Source of the DNA: Sodiomyces alkalinus F11
Taxonomy: Eukaryota; Ascomycota; Sordariomycetes; Glomerellales; Plectosphaerellaceae
NCBI RefSeq assembly: GCF_003711515.1
Contig: NW_021167084.1
Span: 178,821 to 242,820 of the forward strand
Direction of reading: 5' to 3'
DNA length: 64,000 bases
Each line of letters begins with the position of its first letter. Position 1 is the stretch's first letter. The notes below the pieces were generated by a model, which was given only the letters and a program-made list of their open reading frames with translations, ran no database searches and was not told the origin of the DNA. The position numbers and the translations under genes were made by a program. Below, piece by piece: positions 33,401 through 44,988 of this stretch.

Positions 33401-34562
33401 TGCAAGAACTCGGCCATGGGTTCCGATAGATGCTCGAAGTAGGTCAGGTTCTGGACAATGTTGATTTGCGCGGCTGCAAGAGAATCAAGCCGTCAGCGTT
33501 ACCCCCTCCATGTTCATTCATGCCACCAAAAGCTTGCCAAGTCGACAACCAAATACTGCAGCACCTGCACCTGCACCTGCACCTGCACCTACCATATCCG
33601 TGCCCGTGATGCTTGACGGCAGTGCAGAGCACCTTAAAAGCATACATGCGAATCGTTGTATTCTTCACTCTCTGTTCGCTCTCCAAGACCATATAAACAG
33701 GACGCGTCAACAGGCCGATGAAGGTGTCCCGCTCCGAGGTGGTGAGGAAAATCTTGGAAAGCTTGATCCTGAGAACCTTGACCATGATATCGAGGGCGGA
33801 CTGGAGCTGAGCGGAGGAATCCCAGGTGGCCTCCTGGCCCTTGGGGGCATTCTTCTTCGGCTTTCCCCGACCGCGGGTCACGGGCTGGGCGGAAGACTTC
33901 TCGGCGGCTTTGGTTTCGACGGCGGAGATGGTCCATTGTAGCAGGAAGCCGTAGATCTCGAGGAGCTGCTTGTGGTGAGAGAGGGTCTCGTGGTCGTCGG
34001 GCGTCTCTAGGTCGGCGTTGATGGCGTCGGCCTCGGCGGAGAGGCCGGACATGACGAGGTCGAAGAGTTTGCTGAGCGCATGGGTGGGGAGGTAGGAAGC
34101 GTGCCTGGAAGGTTTGCAACGTTCAGAAAGCTGGTCACGAGGCTGGCTGGTGCGACGACGGACGGAGGAGGCGGAAGAGTTGGGTGTGTCTGTGTGTGTG
34201 TGTGGGTGCGTGGTGAGGGGAGCAAGGGAAGAAAGTGTTGAGGATGTTGATGACGGTGATGGTGATAGTGATGATGACAGTGATAGTGACGAGGTTAGGG
34301 GCACCGGGGAAATGGGGGCGCACTTTAATAGGAACTGCAGAGAGTCCATGGCAGAAGGGCGCGTAATGGCCTCGGGGTTGTCGGCGACGGCATCGACGAT
34401 GCGGTCGAGGACCGGGTCGACGACATGGTTAGTGAGGGCCTCGGGCTCGTTTTCGCAATCGAATAGGGCACTGTCGGCCTCGGGCGTGGGGATGGTGGAC
34501 GGGTCACTCATGTAGTGCTTTAACGCTTCGTTGATGTCGAAGTTGATCGACTCCATAGCCAT
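30468..34562 (-). CDS. CND1: Condensin complex subunit 1 (CND1/YCS4, CAP-D2)
   Basis: Four exons on the minus strand: 34324-34562, 33593-34104, 33208-33473 and 30468-33116, giving 1221 residues. It is a HEAT-repeat protein, with family landmarks YLPTHALSKLFDL, AAQINIVQNLTYFEHLSEPM, AYDYPQ-type helices, SYTLRCALIEVCGN and the C-terminal block SNAVIALGDMAVCFNHLID. CAP-D2 is the non-SMC subunit that, with CAP-G and the kleisin, lets condensin bind and compact mitotic chromosomes. I start at MAMESI, with context ACCATGG; the open frame continues upstream but looks like leader. Intron 1 (219 bp) has a TG run and is in frame without stops; intron 2 (119 bp) begins with an AGGTGC hexamer array. A GSGSG run lies in the C-terminal half. 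Confidence 0.94.
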
Positions 34563-35509
34563 GGTCGTTGCAACGGGCAGCCCCGGGAGAGGGGAGAAGC
34601 AGAGGGAGGGAGAAGCGAGGCCCGGATGGTCGCAGGAGTGTGGGTAAGTAAGGTATGGGTATGTAGGCGTCAGACCAGCCCAGTCGGCCCCAGTCTCTTG
34701 CAGAAGAGGGAAGAAGAAAAGTACAACGGATGCGTAGGTGTGTAAGGTAGCTATTAAAGTCAGTATGAAGTAACTAGAGAGAGAATTCCCGCTCGATGGT
34801 GCGACTTGGGAAATATGCAAAGGGGTCGGCGGGGTGGAGGGGCGTGGGAGCTGCAGTGGGCATTTGTTGTTGTTTTGGTTTCATCCAGGCGGTGATTACG
34901 GTACGTACCTTGGTGGCTGATACCGGCCACGTGCAGGTGGCTGTGCCTGGCAACCAATGTTTTTGTTTTCTTTCCTTTGCAACGAATCAAACGTTTTGGA
35001 AGACGCGTCTGGGAGGCTCCCCCGCGTCACTTCCAGGTCTCCACATGGCCATGGTACCCCATACTTCACAAAAGTCGCTGCTACCAAGAGTTACTTCCCG
35101 AGCCCCTCCTCTTACTTTACCCGGATAATGTACTAGGTACCTTGCAGCGCAGAAAAGCAAAGAAAAAGTGGACTTGCAGAATCAATTGAACCCCTCCGAA
35201 GTCTTCACAAGGGGAAACCAAGCAACCGTCTGCTGACAAAGACACCAACATCGAACAAACCGCAACTCGGGAACCCTGAGAAACACAACACATTCCATCC
35301 ATCTCGACTATACTCCCTCCGTACTGCCTGTCTCATTCTTTCTTCCCTGCATCACTTCCTGGTCACGTACAATCCAGAGGCTTGTGGAACGTCGACCACT
35401 GACTACCTGTCTTCTCACGAACCACGCCCTTCCTCGACGCCCTTGCGCCGTTGTGCCCCGTTCTCTTTCGTTTTAGACAGCGGGGGGGCCTCGGGCCGAG
35501 ACTGGCGTC
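34563..35509. promoter_or_regulatory. Divergent promoter region CND1/CDC7
   Basis: 947 bp between two head-to-head cell-cycle genes. I see no complete MluI box (ACGCGT) pair. An AAGACGCGTC at 34999 holds one ACGCGT, the core of the MBF site that drives G1/S genes in yeasts. Whether it works here is unknown. Confidence 0.45.
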
Positions 35510-37088
35510 ATGACCTCGGTACGGCGACGAGGCGTCGAATCCTTTGAGATACACGAGGATGTGCCTCGGACTGAAGACACCGAGATGATGGCAGAGTCGG
35601 AACACCCAACAGAAGCGGAAGAACAGGAGGGGGTGGAGGTGGAGGGCGAGGAAGAAGAAGACGAAGACGAAGACGAGGCAGCAGACGAAACTTCGTCCTA
35701 CAGCTCAGACGACGGGGAAACCGTCGACGAAGGAGTCCAGAATGAGATGGAACGTCTTCAAGATAGTTTCCCCGGCTTCCGACAGAAGTATCGTCTGATT
35801 AAACGTATTGGTGAAGGTAAAGTCCATGATCATCACCCCAGCCACCCCAGCCTCAGGGAGGCGTATGCTTACTTTGACAACTTTGACAGGCACATTCTCC
35901 ACTGTTTACAAGGCCGAAGACCTCCTTTACGACCAATATGATAACCTCTGGGATCTCGATGAGAAGGAAAACCAGGTCGGCAAGTGGACGCCTCCGCCAT
36001 TACGACGCCTCCACGGTGCAAACCACACGAACAGCAGGGCCGTCTCCCGCGAGCCCCAACGACGCCGGCCCAGGTTCGTCGCCATCAAGAAAATCTACGT
36101 CACCTCCTCTCCCCTGCGCATCCTGAACGAGCTCGAACTGCTCCACGACCTCCGCAACTGCCCCTCCGTCTGCCCCCTCATCACCGCCTTCCGCCACACC
36201 GACCAGGTCGTCGCCATTCTGCCCTACTTCCGCCACGAGGACTTCCGCGACTACTTCCGCCAGATGAAGGTCCCGGACATCGCCATCTACCTGCGCTCCC
36301 TCTTTACGGCCCTCGGCTTCGTGCACGACCACCACATCCTCCACCGCGACATCAAGCCCACCAACTTCCTCTACGACCCGGCCACGCGCCGCGGCGTGCT
36401 CGTCGACTTTGGGCTCGCCGAGCGCGAAGGCTCCGACGCGAAACCCTGCCTCTGCCACGAGCCGCGCGAGGTGCGCAAGCTGCGCGTCCACAACAGCGCC
36501 GCCGCCCTCAACGGCTCGCAAGCGGGCTACCCCAAGAACGACACCCGACCGTCCCGCCGCGCCAACCGCGCCGGCACGCGCGGCTTCCGCGCCCCCGAGG
36601 TGCTGTTCAAGTGCACCGAGCAGACCACCAAGATCGACATCTGGAGCGCCGGCGTCATCCTCCTCACCATCCTGAGCAAGCGCTTTCCGTTTTTCAATTC
36701 CGCCGACGACGTCGAGGCCATGGTGGAGATTGCTACCATTTTTGGGTACAGGCGCATGCGCGTCGCCGGCCTCCTCCACGGGTGCATGTTCGAGACGAGC
36801 ATCCCTACCATCGGCACTGCGGGGTTCTCCCTCGACAAGATCATCTTGTGGTCGACCTGCCGCACGCCTGGCAGCTCCGAGGATGGGAACCCCGAGGGGA
36901 AGCCCCTGACCGAGGAGGAGAAGGTTGCCGTAGGGTTTCTGGAACGGTGTTTGGACCTCGACCCGTCCAAGCGGATCAGTGCACGCGAGGCGCTGAAGCA
37001 TCCTTTCTTGCGCGAACCGGAGTCGGAGAGGGATGCGGTCGACTTGACCGGCGATGGGGATGACGATGAGATGGATCTGGTTGCATAA
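35510..37088 (+). CDS. CDC7: Cell division cycle kinase CDC7 (DDK catalytic subunit)
   Basis: Two exons, 35510-35816 and 35890-37088, give 501 residues. An acidic N-terminal tail of about 90 residues precedes the kinase domain: glycine loop IGEGTFSTVYKA spans the splice junction, the Lys is in FVAIKKIYV, the catalytic loop is LHRDIKPTNFLYD, the metal-binding motif DFGLAE, and the activation segment ends GTRGFRAPEVL. The insert between DFGLAE and GTRGFRAPE is long, as in CDC7/Hsk1, and reads CLCHEPREVRKLR. With its regulatory subunit Dbf4, CDC7 phosphorylates MCM2-7 and fires replication origins. It ends in a short acidic tail, DDDEMDLVA. Its divergent partner is CND1. Confidence 0.94.
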
Positions 37089-37641
37089 GGCCGCCGATCC
37101 TTGCTTACGCTTTTAACAGTATACATGACATGTCGTGACATGGCACAGCGATATGGAGTTGGAGTAGCATTTGTCTCTGGGGGGATCGCGACGACCGACA
37201 AGTCATGATGACGGACTCGATTATGTATAATATCATAATTATGTATGATACCATAAATGATGATCGTGACCCCGGACAAGCCCATGTAGAATTACCCCGT
37301 GTCCATGTCCAAGCCGGTCATGCAAAGAGACGTACAACGTACAACGTCCAACGTACAGCGTCGTGGCAACGACAACATGGAGAAATCAACCCTTTTTCAT
37401 TTCGGTCTAACTCCATGGAAGGTCAAAGTTCTTCATGCAATGCGAGAGAAGCCATTTCCCATTTGGCCCGTTTCCCTGTCCTGTCCCAACCGGCTTGAAG
37501 TGACAAATAAAGGCGGTCCGCCCCCCCGCCGCGGTAAACAGAAACGCGGCATGCTCGTCGTTGCATTCACATCATCGCCCCGGTGCCGGGTTTAATCTTC
37601 CCCATGCTTCCCATTTTCCTTTCCTTCGTTCTATCCCCCCT
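37089..37641. other. Intergenic region between convergent genes
   Basis: About 550 bp between the 3' ends of CDC7 and RPL28. It has an AT-rich stretch at 37215-37260 and ACGTACAACGT repeats near 37330. No gene seen. Confidence 0.55.
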
Positions 37642-38854
37642 TTACGCCACCAGTTGAACAACGCCACCGGCCTCGGTGATCTTCTTCTCTGCCTGTATAG
37701 ACGGTTAGCATTGTGAAGCTGAGGTGAGAGAACGACAACAAATACGCACCAACTTGCTGACCCACCGGGCCTTGACGACGATAGGAATTTCAGGGAGGCG
37801 GCCCTTTCCGAGAAGCTTGGAGTAGCCGAGGGGGAGGAGGTCGATGACGGGAACGGTGTCCTTCTTCTCGCCGGAGATGTAGGCCTCGCGCTCCTCAGCG
37901 GGGACGAGGGTCCAGAGCTTGTCCAGGTTCACCACGGGCTTCCAGAAGTGGCTATTTGGCAGTTAGCGTTTTTTTTGTCCATGGAATACTAGTCCGGTCG
38001 CATTTTTCATCTGGCTCGGTCGGACCCAATGTGCTCTGTGCAGTTGTCGTCGCATGGTGGGGATCGATGGCGCCTAGAGTCGACCCCAAGGCCAGGCGGC
38101 CGAAAGGATCCATAACGTTTGTTGTTCTGCCGTACGTGGCCGTCGCGTATGTTCTTGATCGAAGACTCTGGCGTCTCTTTCCACCCTCCTCAGCTCCACC
38201 TAGTTGAAAGGGACCCGCACATCCGTTTCGTCAGGTGAAATTCGAACGGCGAGTCTTCGGGCCCAGGAGCACATTCGGTCTCGAATTCGAGTCGACAGAT
38301 GAAAAGTGCGACCACGGCAGGTTCAGGGGAGACTGTCGGGGTTCACATACTTTGGCTGCTTGTGGAAGTACCGCATGCCGACCTTACCGAAGTAACCTGC
38401 ACGATATTAGCCACGACACACCTCTCCCCCAACAGAGGGACGACTCCAGGGGGGTTGAAACATACCAGGATGGTACTTGTCGAGGTTGGTGCGGTGGTGG
38501 TGCTGACCACCGGCCATACCACGACCACCGGGGTGCTTGCGGTGCTTGCCGACACGGCCATTACCGGCGGACACATGGCCGCGACTGAGACGCAAATGTC
38601 AGCTCAGACTGTCTTTTGCTTGTTCTCCAATTCCGCTGCTTCCCATATCCCAACAATCTCCGACGCGCTGTGTTGAAAATTTGGCGTCCATTCGTCCTCC
38701 CATTGTCTCTCCAACTCTTGCCCATACATCTGACCGTCCCCTCCAGGGCTGCGCGGCCCCACCCCAGTCCAATTCGGGTTCAAATCATGGCCAAAAGTAA
38801 AAGGAAGCTCGGGGCAACGTACTGCTTGCGGGTCTTCGAGAGGCGGGTAGGCAT
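37642..38854 (-). CDS. RPL28: 60S ribosomal protein L28 (uL15)
   Basis: Five exons on the minus strand: 38823-38854, 38466-38584, 38351-38396, 37750-37951 and 37642-37692, giving 149 residues, the usual fungal length. It begins [18 protein letters not shown] and keeps [29 protein letters not shown] and [12 protein letters not shown] at the end. The protein is part of the large ribosomal subunit near the tunnel; residue changes in the GGQHHH loop give cycloheximide resistance in yeasts. The first exon is only 32 nt and introns are long (238 and 399 bp), typical of ribosomal protein genes in fungi. I looked for a C/D-box snoRNA in the long introns and saw none. Confidence 0.96.
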
Positions 38855-39378
38855 GGCGACGGTGGTGTGGTGAGTCGCACTGCTGTGGTGAGTGACGAGG
38901 TCGTCTCGATGGTGTTTTTGGGAGTCGGGCAGAGAAATTTCTCGCTTTGTGAGTGTGAGTGCTGGCTGCGGGTTGGCGTGGGCGGGTGAGTGGACCATCG
39001 GGGCTGGAATTGTGGGGCCGAAAATATCCCAGAAATTGTTAAGCGGACCAAGGGCTGTCTGCCCTAAGGGCTTACGTAATACTTTTGTGTTCGGGTGTCA
39101 CATGACTGCTTCCGAACTTGGTCAGATGTAGCTTTGTATACCATCTCAAACGGGAGCTTGGGCCACCGGACAAAGACACTCAGAAGGTACATGTACGAAG
39201 TACATCTCCGTGTCGGTGAAGAGACAGGGGAAGGAACATTTTCTCCATCTCGCTGCACGCACTGCGAAGGATTCACCTCACCGAGACACTCTCATCCCTC
39301 ATCAGTCTATTCCTGATAGTCAATACCCACCTCTGTTGGATTCTTCTTCCATGTTCGACTTCTCTTCTTACACATGAA
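38855..39378. promoter_or_regulatory. Divergent promoter region RPL28/CHL1
   Basis: 524 bp between head-to-head genes. It contains a GCCCTAAGGGC palindrome at about 39060 and GTAC words at 39187-39202. No factor site can be named with confidence. Confidence 0.45.
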
Positions 39379-42299
39379 ATGGACATGGACACAACCTCGA
39401 GCAATGCCATTGACTTCCATCATCCATACACGCCCTACGATGTCCAGACTCAGTTCATGACGACGGCATATAACGTCCTTGAAACTGGCCAAGGACAGAT
39501 TGGTATTCTAGAAAGTCCCACGGGAACAGTGAGTCCTTGTTCAGCCTCTGACTCCTTGGGTTTTACCACGTCTCACACCAACACAGGGCAAGTCGCTTTC
39601 CCTCATCTGCGCAGCACTCACGTGGCTCAGAAACCACAAGTCCAAGCAGTACGAGGTGTCCCTTCAGACAGTGGGCGACGATATCAAGGATGAGCCTGAT
39701 TGGATCGTCGAGCAGATGCTCCGCCGGAAGCGGGACGACTTGTCCAGGACATGGGAAGAGCGGGAGCAACGGCTGGAAAGGATCCGGTTGAAGGAGAAGG
39801 CTGATGCCGTGCGCAGTGCCAAGCGGCGCCGCGTAGATGACGGCCGCGAGAAGTCATCGACCAGCAAAGCGCGGGCTTCCGATGAAGATACAGATACCGA
39901 GTGGCTTCTGGACGACGTCGATCACGAGTCGGCCGAGTCGAAAGCTGGCCATGGCGATGGCGACGTATTCGCCGGTCTCAGCAAGGAAACAAGAGACACA
40001 TTGAGTCTCTTCGGACTCGGTCACTCGAGCACCAAGCAGGACGATGAAGATGTCATGGTCGAAGATGGCGTCAAGGTGCGCAGTCTTTCACACCCCAAGA
40101 ATCACGGCCCTCTTGATGCCATGTCCCTGTTGGTAACAATGTCCCCTTTCAATAGATCTTTTATGCCTCGAGAACCCATTCCCAACTGTCTCAATTCGTG
40201 TCTGAGCTCCGTCGTCCCGTCTTCCCCTCCTCTCTCCCGTCCTCTCTCAGTCCACAAGACGAGAAGAAGACGGAACGCGCCCAAGAACAGGTCAAGCATC
40301 TGCCGCTGTCCTCGCGGCAAAAGCTGTGCATCAACCCCTCCGTGGCCCGCCTTGGGTCCCAAGCTGCGATCAACGACCGTTGTTCTGAGCTGCAGCAGGC
40401 CAAGTCCAAGCAGAAGTGCCCTTACATCCCAAAGGAGGACAAGTTGAGCCAGACCCATCAGTTCCGCGACACGGCCCACGCCACGGTACCGGACATTGAG
40501 GATCTGTATCACCTGGGGAAGACCCTGGGAGTGTGCCCGTATTACGCGTCGCGGGCGGCCATTGCAGGCACAGAGATCATCTCGCTCCCGTACCCGTTGC
40601 TTCTCCAGAAAACCGCTAGGGATGCGCTGGGTATCAAGCTGGAGGGAAATATCGTCATCATCGACGAGGCGCACAATATCATGGACGCAGTGGCCAACGC
40701 GTACGCATCGCAAATCCGTCTCGGTGAGTTGAAGAGAGCCCGGCAAATGCTGGGCGTTTACGTCAAGAGGTTTGGCAAGAAGCTCAAGGGCGAGAACCGG
40801 GTGTTTGTCGGCCAAATAGGCAGGGTCGTGGAGGGGCTCAGTGAGTGGATGGACGGTGCGCTGAAGCTCAAGGTATGCTGCATTGCACAATCTGACGACA
40901 TGGAGGGTCTATTCTCAAGGATTTCTTTTACTTACTCGCTGGCATCGCACAGAACGACCAAGGCATCGTCGATTCGAGGGAGCTTCTTCGCTCGAAAGGC
41001 ATAGACCAAATCAACCTGTTCAAGCTGATCCAGTATATCCAAGCATCCAAGCTCGCCTACAAGATCGAAAGCTACGCGGCTCACATCGAGGAAGAAAAGG
41101 ACCCGAGCAAAGGGAAAAGAGCACCAAAGTCATCGACACCGGTCCTCCACACGCTTCACTCGTTTCTCGTATCCCTGACCAACCTCAGCTCAGAAGGCCG
41201 CATCTTCTACCAGAAACTCCAAGGACCGACACCCGACATCCAACTCTCCTACCTACTTCTCTCCCCAACTCATGCTTTCTCATCCGTCGCCACCACTGCC
41301 CGTGCGGTCATACTCGCCGGTGGCACCATGTCACCGTTCGGAGACTACAAAGACCACCTTTTCCCCTACCTGGCGGGCGACAAAATCACCACGCTGAGCT
41401 GCGGCCACGTCATCCCCCCCTCGAATCTCTGCGTCTGGACGCTGGCTGCCGCACGGGCGGGGGATGCGACGTCGACGTTCGAGTTTAGTTTTCAGCGGAG
41501 AGGCGACAAGACCATGGTGAACCAGCTCGGCGTGGCCATCTCGAACATGTGCGCGGTCGTTCCGGATGGCGTTGTCGTGTTCTTCCCTAGCTACGGGTAT
41601 TTGGACCAGGTCATCGCGACGTGGGAGGCGAGACAACCAGGGGAGACCAAGTCGGTTTGGGAGCGGATGCAGGAGCGCAAGGCCGTCTTTCGGGAGGCGA
41701 AGGGGGGATCGAGCGACGAGGTTCTCGAGGCGTATAGCGCTGCCATTCTCGGCGGAGCAGCCACGACGTCGTCGACAAGTTCAACTGCGCGGGGCGCTTT
41801 ACTGCTCAGCGTGGTAGGCGGCAAGATGAGCGAGGGCATCAACTTTTCGGACCGTCTCGGCCGCGCCGTCGTCATCGTCGGGCTTCCGTACCCGAACATG
41901 CAGTCGCCCGAGTGGAAGGCGAAGACGGAGTACGTCGAGGCCACGACGCTGGGGCGTCTGACGGACCCTGCACGCGAGGGAGGACCGACGAAGAGAGATG
42001 AAGCGGTGACAGCGGCGAAACAGGCGGCCCGGGAGTTTTACGAGAACGCGTGCATGAGGGCGGTGAACCAGAGCATCGGGCGGGCTATCCGGCATCGCGG
42101 GGACTATGCGGCCATTGTGCTCTGCGACCGACGGTACGGGACGGAGAGGATCCGGGGGAAGCTGCCGGGGTGGATTCGCGGGGCGATGAGGGAGAAGAGT
42201 GAAGAGGGGGGGCTGCCGCAGTTGATGGGAGCTTTGAGCGGGTTCTTTAGGGAGAAGAGGCAGAAAGGGGGGGGGGGAGTGAAGCTGGGTGATGGATGA
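39379..42299 (+). CDS. CHL1: ATP-dependent DNA helicase CHL1 (DDX11 type)
   Basis: Four exons: 39379-39528, 39587-40075, 40156-40872 and 40953-42299, giving 900 residues. It is an XPD-like superfamily 2 helicase: Walker A ESPTGTGKS at 45-53 (split by intron 1), motif Ia YASRTHSQL, four cysteines C271, C289, C301 and C340 placed as in the Fe-S cluster, DEAH at 383-386, [12 protein letters not shown], and [19 protein letters not shown] with [13 protein letters not shown] at the end. CHL1 unwinds 5'-3' and helps establish sister-chromatid cohesion at forks. The charged stretch near 85-210 is the usual insert of the family. The junctions restore [10 protein letters not shown] and [14 protein letters not shown] poly-Gly run lies just before the stop. 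Confidence 0.95.
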
Positions 42300-42646
42300 G
42301 CCTCGGCTCCTCAGCTTCTCATTGCCTCTCACTCTCATTTCTTTCGCAACGAAATGTGGACAGCGAACATGAACGACCTAAGAAAGGCACGAAAGCGAAG
42401 CATTCTGACATGTAGACGCATCATATTTTGAGGAAAGAAGAAAAAAACCCTGGCACATCAAACTCCCAAAAGACAAGACGCCGGACCTCGGCTTCATGGT
42501 AGCGATTATCATCAACAAGACACAAGACCTCGCGTCCTCAGCTTGGAACTCAAACATCCAAGCCACCAGACCCCTTCTGCTAACCATGCAATTGACACTA
42601 CTACCGTTACGCATATCGTCATGCACATACAGACGCCCACGCCCGC
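42300..42646. other. Intergenic region between convergent genes
   Basis: About 350 bp between the 3' ends of CHL1 and the hydroxylase. I see nothing beyond ordinary 3' flanks. Confidence 0.5.
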
Positions 42647-43526
42647 TTAGTTGAAGGTGGCCTCCTTGGTCCAAATGTTCATGCCAACCTTCTGTCCCTT
42701 GATGACAGGCAAGCCAGCATGCAGAACCCTCACATCACCCACCCTCATCCCAGCGGGATCCTGCCTCAGGTTCGACCAGTAGACAGCATTGCCCTCCACG
42801 GCGCGGAAAGTGACGCCACTGTCGTAGTCGTTGTCGCACTCGATGAACTTGCACCAGCCGTTGCCTGGAGGGGGCTTGAGCTTGGGGAAGGCGGTGCCGC
42901 CGCCGACAATGTCGTCGCTGACGGAGACGTAGGCGAAGAAGCTGGAGACGCGGTTGCCGCCGCGGCCGACGTCGGCGTGGCCGCCGGGCTTGGTGGCCTC
43001 CTTGTTGAACCAGTCGACGTGGAACTGGTACTGCTCGCCCGGGTTGTAGCGGACCAGCTGGATGGGCTCGATGTTGGTGGAGGGCATGTCGAGGCCCTGG
43101 AAGTGGCGGGCGCGCTCGGAGATGCAGCGGGCCACCTCGTCGGAGGGGGCGGTGGTGGAGGAGGAGGTGCGGACGTTGGAGACGACGTCGCCTTCTGCGC
43201 CTGCTACGTTGGAGCGGTAGAAGGTGCCGTTGCTGCAAGTTGTTAGGGCAATTTCGTTGACGAGAGAGGAGAAGCAGAGAAGCAGAGAAGAAGGGGGGGG
43301 GAGGATGAACTCACGTTACTCTCATCATATGCTGGCGCTCAAACGGGGTGAGAAAGTTCTCAATGTAGATGACGACGGGGTCTGCCGACAGAAGCGAAAT
43401 CTCGTAACCGGAGTGGTCGCACTTGTAGCCTTCGAGGCTGTAGTGTTCCAAGACCTCCTGGGCGGCTTCCTGGCTGGCGGCCACGGTAGCCAGCGCGAAC
43501 AGCGCACCGACGAGGGTTGACCTCAT
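42647..43526 (-). CDS. Secreted/ER prolyl 4-hydroxylase-like 2OG-Fe(II) dioxygenase
   Basis: Two exons on the minus strand, 43315-43526 and 42647-43232, give 265 residues. A signal peptide (about residues 1-18) is followed by the double-stranded beta-helix domain. Iron ligands are H142 and D144 in YQFHVDWF and H242 in VRVLHAG. K252, ten residues after H242, matches the 2-oxoglutarate-binding Lys of collagen P4H in place and spacing. SFFAYVSV, GGGTAFP and VYWSNL are typical of the P4Hc domain. The substrate is unknown; such enzymes hydroxylate proline in secreted proteins. The protein ends EATFN and has no HDEL. It is divergent from an HDEL-bearing PDI-like gene, a pairing discussed in the findings. 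The junction codon ACC gives RVTNGTFYRSN. Confidence 0.9.
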
Positions 43527-44988
43527 AGTTGCGATGCGACTTGGGTGAGAGGAGGGAGTTGAGAGATCAGCGAGAAAAAGGAAACAACCAAAGGTTTAGG
43601 TTCACCAAAGAGGAGAGATCACCAAGCCCTCGATGGATCAGCTTTGGCTGCTTGGAGAAAATGGGAGGAGATGGACGAGGGAATCAGTGTTGCGACGGAG
43701 GATGGAGGGGCAGGACGATGGAAGAAAGGGGGAAAGTGACTGGACCGACAGGGCGAAGAATAAGATAAACTGGACCTTGAGCTTGAGGGTCGAGGGTTGA
43801 GGCCACCTTTGACGTAGCTCGGTTCATGCGCCGGGTGCGCCGAGGAAGAAAGAAAAAGGTCTTGAAGCTATCTCAAGACGGAAGTGCATGAGACGAGACC
43901 TTCTCTCAAAGAGGTTATTCGGAACTCGACTCCGAACCCCATGCCACAATGCCCACCATCCAGTCCACCACCAGGGGTCTGATAGGGTCCGGTCTGGAAC
44001 GAATCAGAGGTTTGAATCCTTTGGCCACATGCGGGCTACGACTACGGGGATAATTTATCCAGGGGGCAGGGGGGCAGGCCAGGGGGCCAGGGGCTCCAGG
44101 ATAAACTGGAGTTGCCCCAAGAGGGCCAAGACGAAGCTAGACCCGAAATCGTCTGCCGTGTCGGCTCTCCTCTCCCTGTCTTTGTTTCTTCAAGTTCGTT
44201 TTCTTCCTCTGCTTCCACCTACTCCGCACAGGAACAACAAGAACCCATCTTTCGAAACCGCAGCAATGCGGCGCATGGAAAGGGGGAAAACGCCGAGATG
44301 GTGCCACCATGGGGCCATGGACTCTACGGACAAATCACCCCACTGCTCAAACCGGGGAACCCGAATATGTAGAGGCTGAACGGACGGACCCCTTGTCTGG
44401 AAAGGGCCGGACCCACGACCTCGCAGCCAGGCTAACCCCAGATCTGCAACCGGAATTCCCCTTTCTGCTCCGTTGATCGTTTCCGGTAAAGCGGCATGAG
44501 GGGGATGGAGGATGGAGGGGGAGCTCCAGGTAAGCTGGGCCAATTTTTCCAGAGCTTTCATGTTCCTTTTCGCATTAGATATTGCCTTGGGCGCGTCCCG
44601 TTTTCCCGAGGGTGGGCGCTTCGGGGTGAACGGCAGAACTCGTGTCATGCGGCTCATCCTCTTGAAGGAGAAAAGGACACGATAGCATCAAGGGATTTCT
44701 ACGAAGTAGCTTGCTTTCTTGGAGCTACAGCTTCAGGAGGACACCTGTATCATATCTTATCTCTCCGTTGATTCTATTCCTCCTCCCTCTCCGCCGCAGC
44801 AGCACGTCGCAGACTCGGGTCCGCTCTCACCAGACCTCAACTTTTTACTCTTCCGCTCAACCTTTCGAACCTTCATAGCTTGTCGCGCATCGAATTGAGG
44901 GTTTCCACGAATACGACAAGGGAGGATCACGGAGCAGGACCAAAGAAAGAAAGGAAGAAGGAAAGAAGGAAAAACCAACCCAAACACA
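43527..44988. promoter_or_regulatory. Divergent intergenic region hydroxylase/PDI-like
   Basis: 1.46 kb between the two head-to-head ER genes. It has a G-rich segment at 44060-44105 and scattered frames without coding character. I looked for an unfolded-protein-response element and found none that I would report. Confidence 0.45.

Noticed and set aside
34563..34820. N-terminal extension of CND1 upstream of MAMESI
   Set aside because: Hydrophobic, compositionally unlike the protein; the ATG at 34562 has a good context and begins the expected sequence.
35984..37063. Overlapping frames on both strands of the CDC7 gene
   Set aside because: Shadows of high-GC third positions; only the kinase frame has motifs.
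37952..38350. Possible snoRNA in the long RPL28 intron
   Set aside because: No paired C and D boxes on the sense strand that I could find.
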